In this document: one piece after another, positions 12,954-16,079 of the stretch
Layout of the letters: every line of letters starts with the position of its first letter
How positions within the stretch are numbered: the first letter of the stretch is position 1
Assembly: GCA_964404075.1 (NCBI GenBank)
Contig: CAYOIM010000023.1
Location: 1 to 16,079, forward strand
Length of the DNA: 16,079 nt
From: CAYTED01 sp964404075
GTDB lineage: Bacteria > Patescibacteriota > Minisyncoccia > Moranbacterales > UBA1568
Reading direction: 5' to 3'
The notes under the pieces: model-generated
What the model saw: only the letters and a program-made list of their open reading frames with translations
The model's database searches: none
What the model was told of the DNA's origin: nothing
Made by a program: the position numbers and the translations under genes

Positions 12954-15087
12954 CAACCTCATACTCACCGGGGCGCTGGTCTACTTCCTCGTATTGTTCC
13001 TCATCGCGATCTATACCGAGAAGAAGAAGGGATCGGGGCATACACTGACCAACAATCCCGCTATCTATGTGCTCACGCTTGGAGTATACGCGACCACATG
13101 GACATTCTACGGGTCCGTCGGATCCGCCGCGAACTCGAGCTTCCTCTTCCTGTCCATCTATATCGGCCCGACGCTCATGATGATCGCCGTCTACCCGATG
13201 CTGAGACGGCTCGTCCGGATCAAGAATGAATACGGCATCACGAATATCGCCGGCTACCTCTCGAGCCGCTACGGAAAATCCCATGAGATCGGCGCGGCAG
13301 CGACGCTCATCGCCCTCATCGGCGGCGTACCATACTTCGCGCTCCAGATAAAAGCCGTGGTCTCCTCCTATTCCTTCATCACCCTCGGTACACCGAATGC
13401 GGTCCACGGCGATATCGAATTTCTCATCCTGCTCGCCATCATCATTTTTACGATTTCCTTCGGTTTTCGCAGACTGAACCCGGATGAAACGCATTCCGGA
13501 CTTGTCATGGTCGTCGCGATACAATCAATCGTGAAGCTCGTGGCACTGCTCGGAGCCGGGATATTCACGATCTATTTCATCTTTCACGGATTCAGCGACA
13601 TACTCGATACTATCCGACACAACAGTGATCTCCTCGAAACGATAAACCGCTCGAAACCGCCCTACTCCCTCTTCCTCTCCTACTTCCTCCTCTCGATGGG
13701 CGCGATCATACTCCTCCCGCACATGTTCCATGTCATGGTCGTGGAAAATACCTCCGAAAAACACCTGCGAGACGGCATGTGGGCGCTCCCGATCTATCTC
13801 ATGCTCGTCACCATCTTCACATTCCCCATCGCCATGGCAGGAATGCTCCTCACAAAAGACGGTTCTCTCGCAGACCTGTTCACGCTCGTCGTGCCGACAA
13901 TCACCGGACATGCCTGGCTCGCCTTCCTCGTATTCATCGGCGGTCTCTCCGCGGCATTCAGCATGATCATGATATCGACCGTCACTATCACCACCATGGT
14001 CGCGAATAACATCATCGTACCGATTCTCAGCTCAGTCTCATGGCTTTCATGGATACAGCGATTCATCCTCCAAGTCCGCTGGCTGACCGTAACAGTCATA
14101 CTCGGCATCGCGTATCTCTTCGTCGTCTTTATCGGAGATGCCTATGTGCTCGTCAAGATAGGTATGATCTCTTTTGCCGCGGCATTCCAATTCGGTCCCA
14201 CCCTGATCGGTGGGATCTTCTGGCGACGAGGGAGCCGTATCGGAGCATTGGCGGGACTCTGGATCGGATTTGCCATCTGGATATACACTTCGCTCATACC
14301 AGCCTTCGTACGAAGCGGTTGGATTCCGCAGACATTGCTCGATAGCGGACCGCTCGGAATCGGATTTCTCCGTCCCGAACACCTCTTCGGCATCACCAAG
14401 TTGGATCCGCTTGCGATCACCGTGCTCTTTTCCATACTGTTCAATGCCGGCGCCTATATCGTCTGTTCCTACCTCTTCCCAAACAACGAAACCGAACAGG
14501 AGATCGCGGATCATTTCGTCGGCATTCTCGAAAAAAAGAGCCCTCTCATGGGAGGTATCGGGGAAAAGGCGACCATCGATATCGCCGAAAAAAAGGATCG
14601 TATCCGGAAGATATTCACGACCTACCTCAGCGCAGAGCAAGCCCCTCGACAGACGAGCGAATGTCTCCAGAAACTCCATCTCGATACCGCGGAGAAAATG
14701 ACCCTGCACCAGCTTGCCGAGCTGAACCAACTCGTGGAGAAACAACTCGCGAGCTTCGTCGGAGCGCCGACCGCGAATGTCATCCTTTCTCAAAACAGCC
14801 TCTTCTCCGATGACGAAAATGCGCAACTCTCTTCCGTATATGCGAAAATCGTCGCTGATCTCAAGATCACGCCAGAGGAATTCACACGGAAGATAAACTA
14901 CTTCCTCGATCGGGAAAAAATACTGACTGACGCGAGCAAGGAGCTCGAAGAGAAGGTGCGGATGCGCACCGCAGAGCTCGAAAAGACGAATCGCCAACTG
15001 CAGGAATTCAATAAACTCATGATCGGACGCGAGCTGAAAATGGTCGAGCTGAAGAAAGAAATCGAGGCGCTGAAAAACGGCAACTAG
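12943..15087 (+). CDS. Sodium/solute symporter-STAC receptor with coiled-coil tail, lacking a kinase
   Basis: This is a 714-residue protein. Residues about 5-510 form an SSS (SLC5-type) transporter with about 13 TM helices, including S59-V-G-S-A-A-N-S-S, Y-G-I-T-N-I-A-G-Y-L-S-S-R-Y (97-110), G-F-R-R-L-N-P-D-E-T-H-S-G-L and G333-G-L-S-A-A-F-S-M. Residues about 545-625 resemble the STAC domain that links such transporters to two-component signalling, with K-D-R-I-R-K-I-F-T-T-Y-L and E-K-Q-L-A-S-F-V-G-A-P-T-A-N-V-I-L. CbrA-type proteins continue into PAS and histidine kinase domains; this one has only a helical stretch and coiled coil (about 655-710) ending M-I-G-R-E-L-K-M-V-E-L-K-K-E-I-E-A-L. 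It overlaps the small upstream gene by 11 bp. It may transport and sense a solute (substrate unknown), passing the signal to a separate partner. Confidence 0.9.
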   Translation: MIDSNLILTGALVYFLVLFLIAIYTEKKKGSGHTLTNNPAIYVLTLGVYATTWTFYGSVGSAANSSFLFLSIYIGPTLMMIAVYPMLRRLVRIKNEYGITNIAGYLSSRYGKSHEIGAAATLIALIGGVPYFALQIKAVVSSYSFITLGTPNAVHGDIEFLILLAIIIFTISFGFRRLNPDETHSGLVMVVAIQSIVKLVALLGAGIFTIYFIFHGFSDILDTIRHNSDLLETINRSKPPYSLFLSYFLLSMGAIILLPHMFHVMVVENTSEKHLRDGMWALPIYLMLVTIFTFPIAMAGMLLTKDGSLADLFTLVVPTITGHAWLAFLVFIGGLSAAFSMIMISTVTITTMVANNIIVPILSSVSWLSWIQRFILQVRWLTVTVILGIAYLFVVFIGDAYVLVKIGMISFAAAFQFGPTLIGGIFWRRGSRIGALAGLWIGFAIWIYTSLIPAFVRSGWIPQTLLDSGPLGIGFLRPEHLFGITKLDPLAITVLFSILFNAGAYIVCSYLFPNNETEQEIADHFVGILEKKSPLMGGIGEKATIDIAEKKDRIRKIFTTYLSAEQAPRQTSECLQKLHLDTAEKMTLHQLAELNQLVEKQLASFVGAPTANVILSQNSLFSDDENAQLSSVYAKIVADLKITPEEFTRKINYFLDREKILTDASKELEEKVRMRTAELEKTNRQLQEFNKLMIGRELKMVELKKEIEALKNGN

Positions 15088-15093
15088 CCGGCA

Positions 15094-15552
15094 TCACAGC
15101 TTCCTCGAATCATAGGCCCAGTGGAGGAGGGCTTGCCGTTGTCTCGGTCGGCAGAATATATCTCCCGGGCGACAACTCTTCCTCAGCTGCGCGATGTGCC
15201 TTCGCATCGCTTGCCACCTCCGTATCTGCCGCTCGTCGTCATCGGTCCGGCGTCCCAGAAAATACCGGCAGTACCACTCGAACCATCCGCGCGGATCCTG
15301 GGGGTGGATCCATCCTTTCGCCTGCCATACCGACAGCGGCTGGCTCGCATTCACTCGAAAGTAATTCAGTTCCGCATGTCGCTTTCCATCCGGCGAGAGC
15401 TTCGCCTTCGCGAACCAATCCTTCGGGAACTCTTCCGGCTGATCCGAAAAATACAAACCGCCGAATACCCCGAGCTCAAGCATCTCCTTCGGCGTAAGAT
15501 CCGGCTGGAACCGCGGATCGAATTTCTTGTTCCTCATTCCTTTCTTCGTCAT
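15094..15552 (-). CDS. Widespread conserved protein of unknown function
   Basis: This is a 152-residue soluble protein. I recognise its pattern from a conserved hypothetical family found in many bacteria: K-K-F-D-P-R-F near the start, L-T-P-K-E-M-L-E-L-G-V-F-G-G, E-F-P-K-D-W-F, N-Y-F-x-V-N-A-S-Q-P-L-S-V-W, G-W-I-H-P-Q-D-P-R-G-W-F-E-W-Y-C-R-Y, then I-R-R-W-x-A-M-R-R-H-I-A-Q, C-R-P-G-D-I-F-C-R-P-R-Q-R-Q-A-L-L-H-W-A-Y-D-S-R-K. The very high density of W, Y, R and H suggests a nucleic-acid or nucleotide-binding role, but no function is known to me. It has no TM segment or signal peptide. Its stop lies 6 bp from the convergent symporter gene, and the ATG at 15552 has no Shine-Dalgarno. Confidence 0.88.
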   Translation of the reverse strand: MTKKGMRNKKFDPRFQPDLTPKEMLELGVFGGLYFSDQPEEFPKDWFAKAKLSPDGKRHAELNYFRVNASQPLSVWQAKGWIHPQDPRGWFEWYCRYFLGRRTDDDERQIRRWQAMRRHIAQLRKSCRPGDIFCRPRQRQALLHWAYDSRKL

Positions 15553-15574
15553 ACGGAGAAACTTGCGGGAAGAA

Positions 15575-15605
15575 GGACCCTGACCCCGAAGGTTTTCAGG
15601 ACCCT
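15575..15605. repeat. Short direct repeat and weak hairpin between two minus-strand genes
   Basis: GGACCCT occurs at 15575-15581 and again at 15599-15605. Between them CCTG (15579-15582) pairs with CAGG (15597-15600) and ACC (15583-15585) with GGT (15591-15593), giving a small bulged hairpin. It follows the PsiE-like gene on the minus strand, overlapping its stop region. No T-run follows, so it is not a classical terminator. Confidence 0.35.
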
Positions 15606-16014
15606 ACCTCGTGAGATCCTCGAGGGATTTGAGCGGTTTCAATTCATACAGATAATACACACCGACGATAACCGCGAAGGCGACGGCGCAATAGATCATC
15701 TCGATTGCCAGGATGTCGGGATACAGCATTTTCCGGGCAATGATGAGGAGCATCAATTCCATCACGACGGTGATGCTGTGCACCAGGATGAGGCGGGCGA
15801 CTTCGAACCCCAAGAGGATAAGGAGAATGGACGCGATGAAATCATACATCGTCGCCAGACTCGACCAATCCCTCTGAAAAAAATCCCCAACGGTAAGCAC
15901 CCCGAAATACACGACCCCGCAAAACACCAGCCCCGTCAAAACGATTTCGGCTAATTTCAAAATGAAATCCTCTCCTCGCAGTATATTGGTAATGAGTTTT
16001 TCCATCTTCTGCAT
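15604..16014 (-). CDS. PsiE-family membrane protein
   Basis: This is a 136-residue protein with four hydrophobic segments (about residues 18-40, 57-78, 82-93 and 103-122). The central part T-M-Y-D-F-I-A-S-I-L-L-I-L-L-G-F-E followed by H79-S-I-T-V-V-M-E-L-M-L-L-I-I-A-R-K-M matches the layout of the phosphate-starvation-inducible E-like family (PF06146), in which a glutamate-containing helix and an A-R-K motif are conserved. The molecular function of the family is unknown; the phosphate link comes from the E. coli gene and no Pho box is seen here. The ATG at 16014 lies 6 nt after the stop of the upstream open frame, with a GAG overlapping the gap; the Met at position 4 is an alternative start. 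Confidence 0.8.
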   Translation of the reverse strand: MQKMEKLITNILRGEDFILKLAEIVLTGLVFCGVVYFGVLTVGDFFQRDWSSLATMYDFIASILLILLGFEVARLILVHSITVVMELMLLIIARKMLYPDILAIEMIYCAVAFAVIVGVYYLYELKPLKSLEDLTR

Positions 16015-16020
16015 ATCTCG

Positions 16021-16079
16021 TTATCGATTCAAAAAGGTTATCGTCAATTGCAGGCAAGTGGCGAAGATGACCCAGAGCA
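16021..16079 (-). CDS. C-terminal end of a probable membrane protein (partial)
   Basis: An open frame enters from the right edge and ends at a TAA at 16021-16023, reading L-W-V-I-F-A-T-C-L-Q-L-T-I-T-F-L-N-R. The hydrophobic stretch followed by a polar end looks like a final TM helix. It stops 6 nt before the PsiE-like start, the spacing typical of this genome's operons. With only 18 residues the family cannot be named, and a chance open frame is possible. Confidence 0.4.
   Translation of the reverse strand, partial: LWVIFATCLQLTITFLNR

Noticed and set aside
14047..14997. Minus-strand open frame of 316 codons
   Set aside because: It is antisense to the symporter-STAC gene, whose motifs are clear. 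Its composition (many E, D, R, G) mirrors the hydrophobic codons of the sense strand.
15121..15954. Plus-strand open frame of 277 codons
   Set aside because: It spans antisense to two recognisable genes (conserved unknown protein and PsiE-like) and shows no motif of its own.
1..16079. CRISPR arrays, insertion sequences, rRNA or tRNA genes, prophage
   Set aside because: No regularly spaced repeats, transposase or integrase motifs, or structured RNA genes were seen on either strand.

Overview
The window looks like part of a small bacterial genome, most likely a Patescibacteria/CPR-type bacterium. This is inference: the minor-pilin set (including a pilin-like protein with a C-A-E-D-A-L motif), the sparse Shine-Dalgarno sequences, the many 4-bp ATGA gene overlaps and several small membrane proteins I associate with that group point there, but no marker gene fixes the taxonomy. 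TGA is used as an ordinary stop (for example in the ATGA overlaps near 557, 1087 and 9169), so this is not a recoded-TGA lineage. Gene density is high; the only sizeable non-coding stretches are divergent promoter regions at 7954-8112 and 12555-12755.

Region 1 (1-7953, all minus strand, transcribed from high to low coordinates) is a type IV pilus assembly operon headed by a two-component system. The order is a CHASE4-HAMP-PAS-PAS histidine kinase, a stand-alone CheY-like receiver, PilB ATPase, PilC platform protein, four pilin-like proteins (GspH/FimT-, PilV-, PilW/GspJ- and PilX/GspK-like), then the start of a further protein that may be PilM-like. No PilT, prepilin peptidase or secretin lies in the window.

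Region 2 (8015-8538, plus strand) is a divergent single gene for a degenerate hemerythrin HHE-type four-helix protein, facing away from the kinase.

Region 3 (8570-12554, minus strand) holds a kinase-less membrane receptor (TM - four-helix sensor - TM - HAMP - long coiled coil), an AlkD-type DNA alkylation repair enzyme, a malic enzyme interrupted by a 100-N scaffold gap, a four-TM protein with a four-cysteine loop, and a LytR_C-domain anchored protein.

Region 4 (12756-15087, plus strand) diverges from region 3. A 65-residue two-TM protein overlaps by 11 bp a 714-residue sodium/solute symporter-type protein carrying a STAC-like domain and a coiled coil. This arrangement recalls the CbrX-CbrA nutrient sensor, but the histidine kinase is absent. 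The symporter and the divergent HAMP receptor end in the same C-terminal module (18 of 36 identical, no gaps), which suggests two receptors that plug into a common, separately encoded output partner. This is the most interesting feature of the window.

Region 5 (15094-16079, minus strand) contains a widespread conserved protein of unknown function, a PsiE-family membrane protein and the tail of another probable membrane protein.
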